Of a stretch of DNA of 64,000 nt, positions 45,825 to 55,101 are shown piece after piece (the first letter of the stretch is position 1; the number at the start of each line of letters is the position of its first letter). Under the pieces are notes generated by a model. It was not told where the DNA came from and ran no database searches. It saw nothing but the letters and a program-made list of their open reading frames with translations. The DNA comes from Ruegeria conchae (GTDB lineage Bacteria > Pseudomonadota > Alphaproteobacteria > Rhodobacterales > Rhodobacteraceae), in NCBI RefSeq assembly GCF_000192475.1, contig NZ_AEYW01000025.1, positions 62,001 through 126,000 of the forward strand. Reading direction: 5' to 3'. Made by a program: the position numbers and the translations under genes.

Positions 45825-46940
45825 TTAGTTCAGCAGAGTTGCCGGATCGACAGAGTCGATGTTGAGGGCAGTACCTACCGCTTCGTAAGTCAGCTTGCCG
45901 GCGTGGACGTTCAGGCCTGCCAGCAGGTGTGCGTCGTCCTTGCAGGCCTGCTTCCAGCCCTTGCTTGCCAGCGACAGCATGAACGGCATTGTTGCGTTGC
46001 CCAGTGCTATGGTCGAGGTCCGGGCAACCGCACCGGGCATGTTGGCGACGCAGTAGTGCATGATGCCGTCAACTTCGTAAACCGGATCGGCGTGGGTGGT
46101 GGCTTTCGAGGTTTCGAAGCAGCCGCCCTGATCGATCGCAACGTCTACCAGAGCCGCGCCGGGCTTCATGGTCGACAGTTGTGCGCGCGAGATCAGCTTC
46201 GGAGCTGCCGCACCCGGGATCAGAACCGCACCGATGACCAGATCGGCATCCTGGATCAGTTCAGCGGTGGCACCAGCTGTCGAATATTGGTTCTTGAACG
46301 TTCCGCCGAACACATCGTCCAGATAGCGCAGACGCGGCAACGAGCGGTCCAGCACGGTTACATCTGCGCCCATGCCCGCTGCGATCTTGGCAGCGTGGGT
46401 ACCAACCACACCGCCACCAATGACGATCACCTTGGCAGGACCAACACCCGGAACGCCGCCCATCAGAACGCCACGGCCACCGTTGGCCTTCTGCAAAGTC
46501 CAGGACCCGACTTGCGGTGCCAAACGACCGGCAACTTCCGACATTGGGGCCAGCAGAGGCAGGCCGCCGTTCGCGTCGGTGACAGTCTCATAGGCGATCG
46601 CAGTACAGCCGGATTCCAGCAGGTCGTGGGTCTGGTCTGGGTCGGGTGCAAGGTGCAGATAGGTGAACAGCAACTGACCTTCGCGCAGCATTTTACGCTC
46701 GACCGCCTGAGGTTCCTTGACCTTGACGATCATGTCGACGGTGGCGAACACCTCTTCTGCAGTGTCGACGATGCGAGCTCCTGCCGCGACGTAGGCATCA
46801 TTGTCAAAGCCCGAGCCCATCCCGGCACCCGTTTCGATGATGACTTCGTGACCACGGGCCACAGCCTCGCCAGCCGCGTTCGGGGTCATCCCGACGCGGA
46901 ACTCCTGGGGTTTGATTTCCTTGGGGCAGCCGATTTTCAT
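45825..46940 (-). CDS. ald: Alanine dehydrogenase
   Basis: Converts alanine and NAD to pyruvate, ammonia and NADH, or the reverse. 371 residues from ATG 46940 (GGAG upstream); an ATG at 46952 is less likely. Seen: MKIGCPKEIKPQEFRVGMTP, the catalytic Lys in VKVKEPQ, His in TYLHLAPD, and the NAD-binding VIGGGVVGTHAAKIA. It is divergent from an Lrp-type regulator, a common arrangement for control of alanine breakdown. An AGCS alanine carrier is at the window start. Confidence 0.97.
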   Translation of the reverse strand: MKIGCPKEIKPQEFRVGMTPNAAGEAVARGHEVIIETGAGMGSGFDNDAYVAAGARIVDTAEEVFATVDMIVKVKEPQAVERKMLREGQLLFTYLHLAPDPDQTHDLLESGCTAIAYETVTDANGGLPLLAPMSEVAGRLAPQVGSWTLQKANGGRGVLMGGVPGVGPAKVIVIGGGVVGTHAAKIAAGMGADVTVLDRSLPRLRYLDDVFGGTFKNQYSTAGATAELIQDADLVIGAVLIPGAAAPKLISRAQLSTMKPGAALVDVAIDQGGCFETSKATTHADPVYEVDGIMHYCVANMPGAVARTSTIALGNATMPFMLSLASKGWKQACKDDAHLLAGLNVHAGKLTYEAVGTALNIDSVDPATLLN

Positions 46941-47075
46941 GTGAGACTCCATTCATAAACTGCCTAAATTATGGGCATTATGCTGTGCAATTTTTGTGAA
47001 ACCCTGCTTGCCAAATGGTAGAATTGTAGGAAATTATCCGAAGATAGTTAAATACTACGCAATGGATGTGCGCCG

Positions 47076-47534
47076 ATGATGATAGATGCGACCGATCGAA
47101 AGATTCTGGCAGCCCTTCAGCGCAAAGGCCGGATGTCTAATTCAGAGCTATCCGAACAGGCCAACCTGTCACCCTCGGCGTGCCACCGCCGTGTTCAACG
47201 GCTTGAGGCAGAAGGTTATATCAAAGATTACGTTGCATTGCTGGATGCACGTAAAATGAATGTGCCAACAACTGTGTTTGTCGAGATTACTTTGCAGGGA
47301 CAAGCGGAAGAGGTGCTTGAATCCTTCGAAAAGGCAGTCGCCCGAATTCCCGATGTACTAGAATGTCATCTGATGGCCGGAACAGCGGATTATATTTTGA
47401 AGGTGGTTGCTGAAAATACCGAAGATTTCGCGCGGATACATCGGCAGTACCTTTCTCGCTTGCCCGGCGTGGCGCAGATGCAAAGCTCTTTTGCTTTGCG
47501 CACGGTTTTCAAAACGACGGCCCTGCCAGTTTGA
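47076..47534 (+). CDS. Lrp/AsnC-family transcriptional regulator
   Basis: 152 residues. N-terminal HTH (about 5-60: MSNSELSEQANLSPSACHRR) and C-terminal RAM ligand-binding domain (TVFVEITLQGQ, DVLECHLMAGTADYILKVVA). It is divergent from ald with 135 bases between starts, so it very likely activates ald in response to alanine or another amino acid, as AldR-type proteins do. The intergenic GGAAATTATCC (near-palindrome, about 47029-47039) is a possible binding half. Confidence 0.94.
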   Translation: MMIDATDRKILAALQRKGRMSNSELSEQANLSPSACHRRVQRLEAEGYIKDYVALLDARKMNVPTTVFVEITLQGQAEEVLESFEKAVARIPDVLECHLMAGTADYILKVVAENTEDFARIHRQYLSRLPGVAQMQSSFALRTVFKTTALPV

Positions 47535-47704
47535 ACTCTTCCGCACCCGATGGCTGCGTTTCGTCCTGACCGCTTGTATCTGCCTTCAGACCGGTTCAAA
47601 ATCTATAGTTCTGACCATAAGTGAAACATTGGCAATGCGCGCTGACATCCGATGGTTACACTGGCCCTGTATGGTCCGAACCCGAAGACGATAAGGAGCA
47701 GACC

Positions 47705-48622
47705 TTGGTTTACGAACATGACAGCACCCCTAAAGATTGGCTGGAAGCCGAACTGGAAGATTCGCTGGATGAAGATTTCGAGATCGAATTCAGCGAACCA
47801 ATGCTTTCGGTCGAGGTGCGTAAGATCTACAAGGATCAGCATCCCGATATGCTGGATCGCAAGGTCTATTTTCGTAACCTTTTGCGTCTGCAGGCCGAAC
47901 TTATCAGGGTACAGGATTGGGTGGTTCACACCGGGGCCAAGGTTTGCATCCTGTTCGAAGGCCGCGACAGTGCTGGCAAGGGTGGGGTGATCAAACGCAT
48001 AACACAGCGCTTGAACCCGCGGGTCGCTCGCGTGGTCGCCTTGCCTGCGCCTAGCAGACGGGAACAAAGCCAGTGGTATTTTCAGCGCTATGTGCCCCAT
48101 TTGCCTGCGGCGGGTGAGATCGTGTTCTTCGATCGGTCCTGGTACAACCGAGCGGGTGTGGAACGCGTGATGGGGTTTGCCAACGAAGATCAGGTTGAAC
48201 AGTTTTTTCAGGACGTTCCCGAATTCGAGCGGATGCTGGTGCGGTCGGGGATTATTCTGCTTAAGTACTGGTTCTCGATTACAGACGAAGAACAGCAACT
48301 GCGATTCCTGATGCGCATTCACGACCCAATGAAGCAGTGGAAGCTGTCGCCCATGGATCTGGAATCCCGCATCCGGTGGGAGGCATACACCAAGGCCAAA
48401 GAGGATATGTTCTTTCGCACCAACATTTCCGAGGCGCCGTGGTATATCGTTGAAGGCAATGACAAAAAGCGCGAACGGCTTAATTGTATCGAGCACCTGC
48501 TAACCAAGATCCCTTATGAGGATGTGCCGCAAGAAAAGGTCAATTTGCCGGATCGGCGCTATAATCCCGAATACGAACGGCGCATTTTGCCGGATGAGCT
48601 ACACGTGCCAAAGATTTATTGA
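47705..48622 (+). CDS. ppk2: Polyphosphate kinase 2
   Basis: Uses polyphosphate to phosphorylate nucleoside di- or monophosphates. 305 residues from TTG 47705, which has AAGGAG 6 bases upstream; a GTG at 47621 opens the same frame but gives an atypical N-terminus. Walker A EGRDSAGKGG (85-94), the PSRREQSQWYFQRYVPHLPA stretch after it, and the Walker B/lid FDRSWYNRAGVER (from 142) are intact. Single-domain class. Stands alone after the Lrp gene. Confidence 0.94.
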   Translation: MVYEHDSTPKDWLEAELEDSLDEDFEIEFSEPMLSVEVRKIYKDQHPDMLDRKVYFRNLLRLQAELIRVQDWVVHTGAKVCILFEGRDSAGKGGVIKRITQRLNPRVARVVALPAPSRREQSQWYFQRYVPHLPAAGEIVFFDRSWYNRAGVERVMGFANEDQVEQFFQDVPEFERMLVRSGIILLKYWFSITDEEQQLRFLMRIHDPMKQWKLSPMDLESRIRWEAYTKAKEDMFFRTNISEAPWYIVEGNDKKRERLNCIEHLLTKIPYEDVPQEKVNLPDRRYNPEYERRILPDELHVPKIY

Positions 48623-48674
48623 ATTGGCAGTCATGTGGTGCGGGAGAGCGATCCCCCGCACCTGAACGGTTTGA

Positions 48675-49823
48675 TTAGCCCCAATCAAATCCGCAGTTCA
48701 TTTCGAAAACGAACATGCCACACATGTCGTCATTCATGTCTTCGACTGTGGTTTCAACAGTTTCAATCATGTCGTCAGCGACGTCGGTGTCGAACACAAG
48801 ATCGAAATCATCCATTTCCGGAGTCGTATCGGCCTGTTGCACCGGAGACCATTCGAACTGGTCAAAATGGGCCTGCAGTGCGTTAACAAACGCTTCGATC
48901 CCGGCAAGGAAAGCCTGAACGTCAAAGCAGTCCGCGCCTGGTTCACCATTGTCAACGACAACTTCAGGTGTTTCAGGCTCTGGTTCTTCGACCTCGGTGA
49001 CATCGGTATCCGGCACTTCAGGTTCCGGGTCTTCAACTTCAGTCACATCGGTATCAGGCGTTTCCGGCTCTTCGGTTTCGGTGACGTCAGTTTCCGGAGT
49101 CTCCTCGACTTGGTCGTCGGTCTCAGTGACGTCAGTGTCCGGAGTTTCGTCCGTTGGTTCTTCGGTTTCGGTGACGTCCTCGTCCGGGGTCTCCTCAGCC
49201 GGTTCATCGGTTTCAGGAACTTCCGCCACCGGAGTTTCGTCAACTGGTTCCTCAGTCTCTGTGACGTCGGTATCCGGCACTTCAGGTTCGGTCGGAGTGG
49301 TAACTTCCTCTTCCGGTTCCGCAACCTCTTCAACCGGAGGGTTCACTGGCGGGGTGGTGCCGCCGTTATCAAGATCGACCTCGCCTTGTGTCGCAGCAAA
49401 GTTCTGCGTCACCATGACTGCATCGAACCCCTGCATGTCGCCTTCTTCGATCCCGATGCCGATATACTTAAAATCGGGGTTCAGAATGTTGGCTCGGTGG
49501 CCGGGGCTGTTCATCAGGTTCTGGTGCAATTGCGCGACATCATCGCTGATGCCCGGTGCGCCGCGCTCGGATTGCCAAGCGATGTTTTCTCCGGTGCGCC
49601 AGCTGCCGGACAGGTCAAACCCTGCGGCTTGCATCCGTTGGGTTGCAGATGAGCCTCCCTGCCCGGTGTGGCTGAACCGGTCGGTGTCAAGCATCCAGGT
49701 GCTGTGGTCCTCGGATGATTCATTCAGGTTGCGTTCAAGTTCTAGGGGATCAAGACCGCGGGATGTGCGCTCTTGGTTGATCAGCGCCAGCATTTCGCGC
49801 TCAACCGTACTTGCTGTCGACAT
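48675..49823 (-). CDS. CAP/SCP-domain protein with acidic DVTE repeats
   Basis: 382 residues. The CAP domain covers about 5-140 and keeps the cleft residues: His in EDHSTWML and FSHTG, Glu in TGENIAW, His in SPGHRANIL. Residues 150-290 are Pro/Glu/Thr/Asp-rich with six copies of a DVTE(T/V)EEP-like unit (about 183-285, DNA 48966-49277). The end (300-382) is acidic with a few Cys. There is no signal peptide; related Rhodobacterales CAP proteins are often exported by type I systems, but no such signal is proven here. Function of the repeat is unknown; it may be a flexible spacer. Confidence 0.85.
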   Translation of the reverse strand: MSTASTVEREMLALINQERTSRGLDPLELERNLNESSEDHSTWMLDTDRFSHTGQGGSSATQRMQAAGFDLSGSWRTGENIAWQSERGAPGISDDVAQLHQNLMNSPGHRANILNPDFKYIGIGIEEGDMQGFDAVMVTQNFAATQGEVDLDNGGTTPPVNPPVEEVAEPEEEVTTPTEPEVPDTDVTETEEPVDETPVAEVPETDEPAEETPDEDVTETEEPTDETPDTDVTETDDQVEETPETDVTETEEPETPDTDVTEVEDPEPEVPDTDVTEVEEPEPETPEVVVDNGEPGADCFDVQAFLAGIEAFVNALQAHFDQFEWSPVQQADTTPEMDDFDLVFDTDVADDMIETVETTVEDMNDDMCGMFVFEMNCGFDWG

Positions 49824-50040
49824 CAGTGCCTCCGTTTTTGGTTATGTCTGAGTGGACGGCCTCACTTACAGACGATCAAAGAACGCTGAACAGGGTAGGT
49901 ACGGGGTTGGGTGATTTTCGGCGGCAGAATGCAACCGAGCGGCGATTCGCTGCGCTGTAAAATGCCGACATAGGCGATTGCATCAAAATCGGCAGGTTGC
50001 CGCGAGGGTAAAGCCGGGAATGGGCGAGAATATCCGCCCT

Positions 50041-50080
50041 AAAAAACGACAAACCCCCGGGCGGGGCCTCGGGGGTCGTC
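50041..50080 (-). terminator. Intrinsic terminator of rpsU
   Basis: On the minus strand GAC-ACCCCCG type arms (50070-50080 with 50047-50060) fold into a GC-rich stem, followed by GTTTTTTAG. It lies 41 bases past the rpsU stop. Confidence 0.75.
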
Positions 50081-50120
50081 AAATAGTGTCATCCAAAGCT
50101 GGACGAGTCGCGGTAGGCTC

Positions 50121-50327
50121 TTAGAGCAAACCTTCGCGCTGTGCTTTCTTACGTGCCAGTTTACGGGCACGGCGGATCGCTTCAGCTTTCTCGCGCGCTT
50201 TTTTCTCGGACGGTTTCTCGAAATGTTGCTTCAGCTTCATTTCACGGAACACGCCTTCGCGCTGCAGCTTTTTCTTCAGGGCACGAAGCGCCTGATCGAC
50301 GTTATTGTCGCGAACACTAACCTGCAT
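50121..50327 (-). CDS. rpsU: 30S ribosomal protein S21
   Basis: Small basic ribosomal protein, 68 residues, typical [20 protein letters not shown] start and an Arg/Lys-rich end. It carries the [20 protein letters not shown] stretch common in alphaproteobacterial S21. It has its own terminator and is divergent from the COQ9-family gene. Confidence 0.98.
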   Translation of the reverse strand: MQVSVRDNNVDQALRALKKKLQREGVFREMKLKQHFEKPSEKKAREKAEAIRRARKLARKKAQREGLL

Positions 50328-50439
50328 GTGGTTGTCACCACCTTTCTAGATAGAGTTGCAAGGAAATTGCAGGAAGTGGCCGTATAGCAAAGCGCGCCTA
50401 ACTTGTCTAGTACTGGACCCGCAGCCTCGGAGAGCCGAA

Positions 50440-51132
50440 ATGACCGCTACCTATGAAGATACCAAAGAACAACTTCTGAACGCGATTCTCGACCATGTGC
50501 CTTTTGACGGTTGGTCGGAAACAAGCTTTCGCGCAGCGATTTCCGATTGCGGTCTGGATGCCGGACTGGCCCGCGCCATCTGCCCGCGCGGCGCTGTCGA
50601 TCTGGCACTGGCCTTCCATGCGCGCGGTGATGCGGCAATGCTGGATCGTATCAATACTGAGGATCTAAGCGGGCTGAAGTTTCGTGACAAGATCGCCGCC
50701 GCTGTCCGCTTTCGTTTACAGGCAGTCGAAGACAAAGAGGCCGTGCGCCGGGGTGTGACTCTATTCGCGCTGCCGATCTATGCCGCAGATGGGGCCAAGG
50801 CGGTCTGGGGCACCTGTGACCAGATCTGGACAGCGCTTGGCGATACTTCGGATGACGTGAACTGGTACACCAAACGTGCCACTCTGTCGGGCGTCTATTC
50901 TTCAACACTGTTGTATTGGCTGGGCGATGACAGTCCGGATTATCAGGCGACATGGGAATTCCTCGATCGCCGGATCGAGGGCGTGATGCAGTTCGAAAAG
51001 CTCAAGGCGCAGGTGAATGACAATCCGCTGCTGAAGCCGTTTCTGGCTGTGCCCAACTGGCTTGCGGGTCAGGTGAAGGCTCCGGTGAAGATGCCAGACA
51101 ACTTGCCCGGTTCGCTGTCATCGGGGAAATAG
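50440..51132 (+). CDS. COQ9-family protein (ubiquinone synthesis)
   Basis: 230 residues from ATG 50440, with GGAGAG upstream. The TetR-like N-terminal part and the COQ9 domain (about 125-200: WYTKRATLSGVYSSTLLYWLGDDS) are clear; the conserved WYTKR and LYWLGD residues bind lipid in the human protein. COQ9 helps COQ7 hydroxylate the quinone precursor. The frame is open upstream to 50356 without support. rpsU upstream of it is on the other strand. Confidence 0.94.
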   Translation: MTATYEDTKEQLLNAILDHVPFDGWSETSFRAAISDCGLDAGLARAICPRGAVDLALAFHARGDAAMLDRINTEDLSGLKFRDKIAAAVRFRLQAVEDKEAVRRGVTLFALPIYAADGAKAVWGTCDQIWTALGDTSDDVNWYTKRATLSGVYSSTLLYWLGDDSPDYQATWEFLDRRIEGVMQFEKLKAQVNDNPLLKPFLAVPNWLAGQVKAPVKMPDNLPGSLSSGK

Positions 51133-51204
51133 TCGCAACGTTTCCACTTGTTGCTGGGCCTCTGCGCTACTGACTGCTAGGCAAGAGGCAAAGGAGATAT
51201 GACC

Positions 51205-52191
51205 ATGACCCAGACGATGCGCGCTGTTGAGATTACCGAAGCGGGTGGCCCGGACGTTCTGCAATTGACCGAACGCCCGATGCCGGAACCGGCGGAGGGT
51301 CAGGTGGTTCTGAAAGTAGCCTATGCCGGGGTGAACCGTCCTGATGCACTGCAACGGGCGGGGGCCTATGATCCGCCTCCGGGTGCGAGCGATCTGCCGG
51401 GTTTGGAAGCCTCAGGAGAGGTTGTCGCGATTGGCACGGGTGTTGAGGGGCTGGCGACTGGCGATCAGGTCTGCGCCCTGCTGCCAGGCGGCGGTTATGC
51501 CGAATATGTAGCCACTCCCGCCGCGCATTGCTTGCCTGTTCCTACGAGCATGGGTTTGAAAGAAGCTGCCTGCTTGCCAGAGACCTTCTTTACCGTCTGG
51601 TCCAATGTATTTACGCGGGGTGGCCTGAAAGCGGGGGAACGTTTTCTGGTCCATGGTGGTTCAAGCGGGATTGGCACGACCGCGATCCAGTTGGCCAATG
51701 CATTTGGCGCTCGGGTTTTTGCCACGGCCGGATCGGCTGAGAAATGTGCGGCTTGTGTCGAATTGGGGGCTGAGAAGGCGATCAATTATCGCGATGAAGA
51801 CTTCGTGGCTGCGATGCGTGCGGAGGGTGGCGCAAACCTAATCCTCGATATGGTGGGCGGCGATTACATCCCGCGCAACGTCAAAGCGCTGGCCGAAGAT
51901 GGTCGTTTGGTTCAAATCGCATTCCTGCAAGGTCCGGTGGTCGAACTGAACTTTGCGCTGATGATGGTCAAGCGTCTAACCCTGACCGGCAGTACTCTGC
52001 GTCCGCAAAGCGATCTGGCGAAGGCACGCATTGCGCAAGACTTGCGTGAAGCCGTCTGGCCCTTGCTTGAGGCCGGGAAGGTTGCGCCTGTGATGGATTC
52101 CGAATTCGATTTGGCTGAAGCCGCCGCTGCGCACGCGCGGATGGAAGGATCGGGCCATATCGGCAAGATCGTTCTTAAAGTCTCCGGCTAA
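51205..52191 (+). CDS. NAD(P)H quinone oxidoreductase, PIG3 family
   Basis: Medium-chain dehydrogenase without zinc, 328 residues. ATG 51205 is preferred over 51199 because AAGGAG (51191-51196) is then eight bases away. N-terminal GroES-like domain (PGLEASGEVVAIG), Rossmann domain with HGGSSGIGTTAIQLANAFGA, and the PIG3 ending EAAAAHARMEGSGHIGKIVL. Reduces quinones with NADPH in relatives. COQ9-family gene lies just upstream; another quinone reductase homologue is at 53280. Confidence 0.93.
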   Translation: MTQTMRAVEITEAGGPDVLQLTERPMPEPAEGQVVLKVAYAGVNRPDALQRAGAYDPPPGASDLPGLEASGEVVAIGTGVEGLATGDQVCALLPGGGYAEYVATPAAHCLPVPTSMGLKEAACLPETFFTVWSNVFTRGGLKAGERFLVHGGSSGIGTTAIQLANAFGARVFATAGSAEKCAACVELGAEKAINYRDEDFVAAMRAEGGANLILDMVGGDYIPRNVKALAEDGRLVQIAFLQGPVVELNFALMMVKRLTLTGSTLRPQSDLAKARIAQDLREAVWPLLEAGKVAPVMDSEFDLAEAAAAHARMEGSGHIGKIVLKVSG

Positions 52192-52206
52192 GCTGACGCC
52201 GCGCGG

Positions 52207-53064
52207 TCAGGCGACCGCCCGGCGATACAGATGCCAAGTGGCGTGACCCAGAATGGGCATCACTACGATCAAGCCCAGCAGAATCGGTATGGCGCCCAAT
52301 ATCAGAAGCGTCGCCACGATCGCACCCCAAGTCAGGATCACGCCCGGGTTTTGACGCAAGACCCGAACCGAGGTCACCACGGCCACTGGAACGCCCACTT
52401 TGCGATCAAGCAGTAATGGAAAGCTGACCACGCTCAGCGCCAACGCGACCAGTGCGAACAGGAAGCCGATGGCGGTGCCGATGATGATCATGCTCCAGCC
52501 AGCTCCGGTGGTGAATACCTCGGTGATAAAGGCTGTTGCCGAGGCTGGGGGCTCTGGCCCAAGTGTCTGCGCGTAGATTCCTTGCGCTACCATCAGCCAG
52601 ATCAACAACAGCATGACCAGATAAAAGCCCAGTGCCAATATCGCGCCGAAGGAAGGCGAGCGGAACACGCCAAACGCATCCAGCCAATGGACGTCTCCGC
52701 CCTGTTCCCGCTTGCGACTGATCTCATAAAGCCCAACCGCGGCGACAGGTCCGATCAGGGCAAAGCCCATGACCAGCGGGGCCAGCAAAGGCACCATGTC
52801 TTTGTTGAGCCCAATACCGAACATCAGCAGGCCTGCGATCGGATAGATCAGAACGATAAAGATCGCATCGGCTCGAGTTTCGAGAAAATCGTTATATCCG
52901 GCTTTCAGGCATTCGCGCAGATCCTGCAGGGTCAGCGTGTGCACTGTTGGCAGGGTGCGGACATCCGCGCTGCCGATTTCGGATACTGATTCCGACACAT
53001 GATCGCTGGTCGCCCGCAGATTACGGGCGACCCAGGTAATTGGGTTACCGATTGTCTTGTCCAT
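52207..53064 (-). CDS. DUF2189 integral membrane protein
   Basis: 285 residues from ATG 53064, eight bases after GGGG; ATG 53070 is possible too. A soluble N-terminus with LPTVHTLTLQDLRECLKAGYNDFL, which marks DUF2189, precedes about six helices (IFIVLIYPIAGLLMFGIGL, MGFALIGPVAAVGLYE, and others). No catalytic residues known. Function unknown. It is convergent with the preceding quinone oxidoreductase gene, and its start faces the next one. Confidence 0.9.
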   Translation of the reverse strand: MDKTIGNPITWVARNLRATSDHVSESVSEIGSADVRTLPTVHTLTLQDLRECLKAGYNDFLETRADAIFIVLIYPIAGLLMFGIGLNKDMVPLLAPLVMGFALIGPVAAVGLYEISRKREQGGDVHWLDAFGVFRSPSFGAILALGFYLVMLLLIWLMVAQGIYAQTLGPEPPASATAFITEVFTTGAGWSMIIIGTAIGFLFALVALALSVVSFPLLLDRKVGVPVAVVTSVRVLRQNPGVILTWGAIVATLLILGAIPILLGLIVVMPILGHATWHLYRRAVA

Positions 53065-53279
53065 GTTCATCCCCTTCTCTGGCGTGGGTGCGCCGCGGGA
53101 TGCATCCGGTACGGCAAATTCGTGTGACCGGATCAGCCGGCAACGTCTGCCCATTTACAACGTCCACCCGCATTATAGCACATATTGCAAAATCTTGCCC
53201 GAACATGCTTGAGGGATAACAAAGATTGCCCTGTCGAACAGGCATGTTAGCTTTGTTTCAACAGGCAACGGAGGGTATC

Positions 53280-54263
53280 ATGCAGCAAACAGCGCGCACT
53301 GTCGTCATTCACGAACACGGCGGGCCAGAGGCCCTGCGGATTGAGGATCGTCCGCTTGGGGATCCGGGGCCGGGAGAAGTACGCATTCGCCACCATGCCT
53401 GCGGATTGAATTTCATTGATGTGTATCAGCGCACCGGTCTCTATCCGCTTGAATTGCCTCACGCATTGGGGATGGAGGCAGCCGGCGTGATTGAGGCTGT
53501 GGGCGAAGGTGTCACGCACCTTTCCACTGGCCAACGCGCGGCCTACGCTGCAGGCCCGTCCGGGGCCTATTCCGAAGCGCGTGTGATGCCTGCCGCACAG
53601 GTATGTCCGCTGCCCGAAAGTATCTCGTTCCGTACCGCTGCGGCCATGATGCTGAAAGGCATGACGGTCGAGTACCTGTTTCACCGCACAACGCCTTTGC
53701 GTCGGGGGGACACCGTTTTGTTTCACGCCGCCGCTGGAGGCGTCGGCCTGATTGCCTGCCAATGGGCGAAATCCGAAGGCATCAAGCTGATTGGCACCGC
53801 GGGAACGGACGAAAAATGTAGCCTGGCGCAGTTCAACGGCGCGTCGCATTGCATCAACTACCGAACAGAGAACTTTGTCGAGCGAGTCGCCGAGATCACT
53901 GGAGGCAAAGGGGTTGATGTAGTGATGGATTCCATCGGCGCAGACACGTTCGAAGGGTCGCTGGATTGCCTTAAACCCTTGGGTATGATGATTTCATTTG
54001 GCAATGCATCGGGACCAGTACCACCGGTTGACTTAGGCATGCTTGCGCAACGAGGATCTTTGAAGATCACCCGCCCAACCCTGTTCACCCATATCTCGGA
54101 TCACGCTACTTGTCAGGCAATGGCGCGGCGTCTGTTTGGCAAAGTGGATGGGCGCGAGGTTAAGATCCACGTCGATCAGGAGTTTCCGCTGGATCAAGTT
54201 GCCGATGCACATCGCGCATTGGAAGCGCGTCAGACCACCGGCAGTACAATCCTGGTGCCCTAA
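53280..54263 (+). CDS. Quinone oxidoreductase, zeta-crystallin (QOR) family
   Basis: 327 residues from ATG 53280 with GGAGGG upstream. HACGLNFIDVYQRTGLYPLE near the N-terminus is the family motif; Rossmann motif HAAAGGVGLIACQWAK; no zinc ligands. Predicted to reduce quinones with NADPH by one electron. Divergent from the DUF2189 gene, and distinct from the PIG3-type gene at 51205, so the two are not recent copies. Confidence 0.94.
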   Translation: MQQTARTVVIHEHGGPEALRIEDRPLGDPGPGEVRIRHHACGLNFIDVYQRTGLYPLELPHALGMEAAGVIEAVGEGVTHLSTGQRAAYAAGPSGAYSEARVMPAAQVCPLPESISFRTAAAMMLKGMTVEYLFHRTTPLRRGDTVLFHAAAGGVGLIACQWAKSEGIKLIGTAGTDEKCSLAQFNGASHCINYRTENFVERVAEITGGKGVDVVMDSIGADTFEGSLDCLKPLGMMISFGNASGPVPPVDLGMLAQRGSLKITRPTLFTHISDHATCQAMARRLFGKVDGREVKIHVDQEFPLDQVADAHRALEARQTTGSTILVP

Positions 54264-54304
54264 CAGGAGAGGCCCGGCAATGACTGCCGTACCCGTACAT
54301 TTGT

Positions 54305-54838
54305 TTAGAACCGGTACGCGACACGCAACTGGAGCGTCGTGGCATCAACATCGACGCCCGATGAATTGAAATCATCAAACTCATGATACAAAAGTTCGCC
54401 GCCTACGCTGATGTTGGGGGCGACGATCTGTTCATAGCCAGCACCAATAAACCAGCCATTGTCGCTGCCCAGAGTGTTTGAGTCCGCGTCGGCATAACCA
54501 GCGGTTCCGTATAGCAGACCCTGTGGGTTCACCTTGTAGCCAGCGCGTGCTTTGATGCGCCAGACCTTCTCGACTGTGGCGGCGCTACCCAGGTCGATGT
54601 CGCTCCAGTCATAGTCAAAGCCACCGCCAAAAACCCAGTCGCCCAGATCATAGTCATATCCAAGGATGATACCGCCAATCGCACCATCCCCGTCTACGCC
54701 TGAGATGTTGGTGTCGATATCCGCATAGCCGATCTGTGCACCGCCGTAAAAGCCGGTCCAGCTGCCCGAGGATTGTGCCATCGCTGAACCCGCCGCTAGC
54801 GTCACGACAGAGGTGAAAAGTGCAAGTTTACCCGTCAT
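54305..54838 (-). CDS. Outer-membrane beta-barrel protein
   Basis: 177 residues from ATG 54838 with AAAGGAAAC upstream. Signal peptide MTGKLALFTSVVTLAAGSAMA. The mature part starts WTGFYGGAQIGYADID, alternates Gly and aromatic residues over about eight strands, and ends in RVAYRF with the terminal Phe recognised by the Bam machinery. Belongs to the OmpA/Opa-like porin family (Omp25/RopB-like in Alphaproteobacteria). Function beyond structure unknown. Confidence 0.9.
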   Translation of the reverse strand: MTGKLALFTSVVTLAAGSAMAQSSGSWTGFYGGAQIGYADIDTNISGVDGDGAIGGIILGYDYDLGDWVFGGGFDYDWSDIDLGSAATVEKVWRIKARAGYKVNPQGLLYGTAGYADADSNTLGSDNGWFIGAGYEQIVAPNISVGGELLYHEFDDFNSSGVDVDATTLQLRVAYRF

Positions 54839-55050
54839 CTTCTGTTTCCTTTCGCTCGAGATCTGCTGACCGGTCATCGGTTGGCAGCCTTATGCCTGGC
54901 ACTACGAACCAGCCCAAAAGCCGGATCAGTGATGCTTTATCTATTCCGAACCATCCTGGTGGCTAGCCGGTGTCCCCGGCGCGGGCCCAATTGATCTGGG
55001 CGCTTGTCTTTGATTCTAAATAGGCCGCGGCACGGCGCCTTCAAACGAAG

Positions 55051-55079
55051 ATCGGCGGCAGATACGATCTGCCGCCGAT
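55051..55079 (-). terminator. Perfect 13-bp hairpin after the YHS gene
   Basis: Arms 55051-55063 and 55067-55079 pair exactly with a 3-base loop (ACG), 22 bases past the YHS stop. On the minus strand CTTCGTTTG follows, so it is a likely terminator. Confidence 0.7.
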
Positions 55080-55101
55080 ATACAAAGGTCTTGTCAGCGA
55101 A

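Noticed and set aside
45903..46958. 351-codon plus-strand ORF opposite ald
   Set aside because: Shadow of a high-GC gene; alanine dehydrogenase motifs on the minus strand are complete.
47603..48496. 297-codon minus-strand ORF opposite ppk2
   Set aside because: Antisense shadow with no motif; PPK2 is certain.
48837..49851. Two long plus-strand ORFs (271 and 300 codons) opposite the CAP-domain gene
   Set aside because: They are made of repeats of Ser/Val/Thr or Phe/Arg produced by reading the DVTE repeat backwards; the CAP gene has true motifs and they have none.
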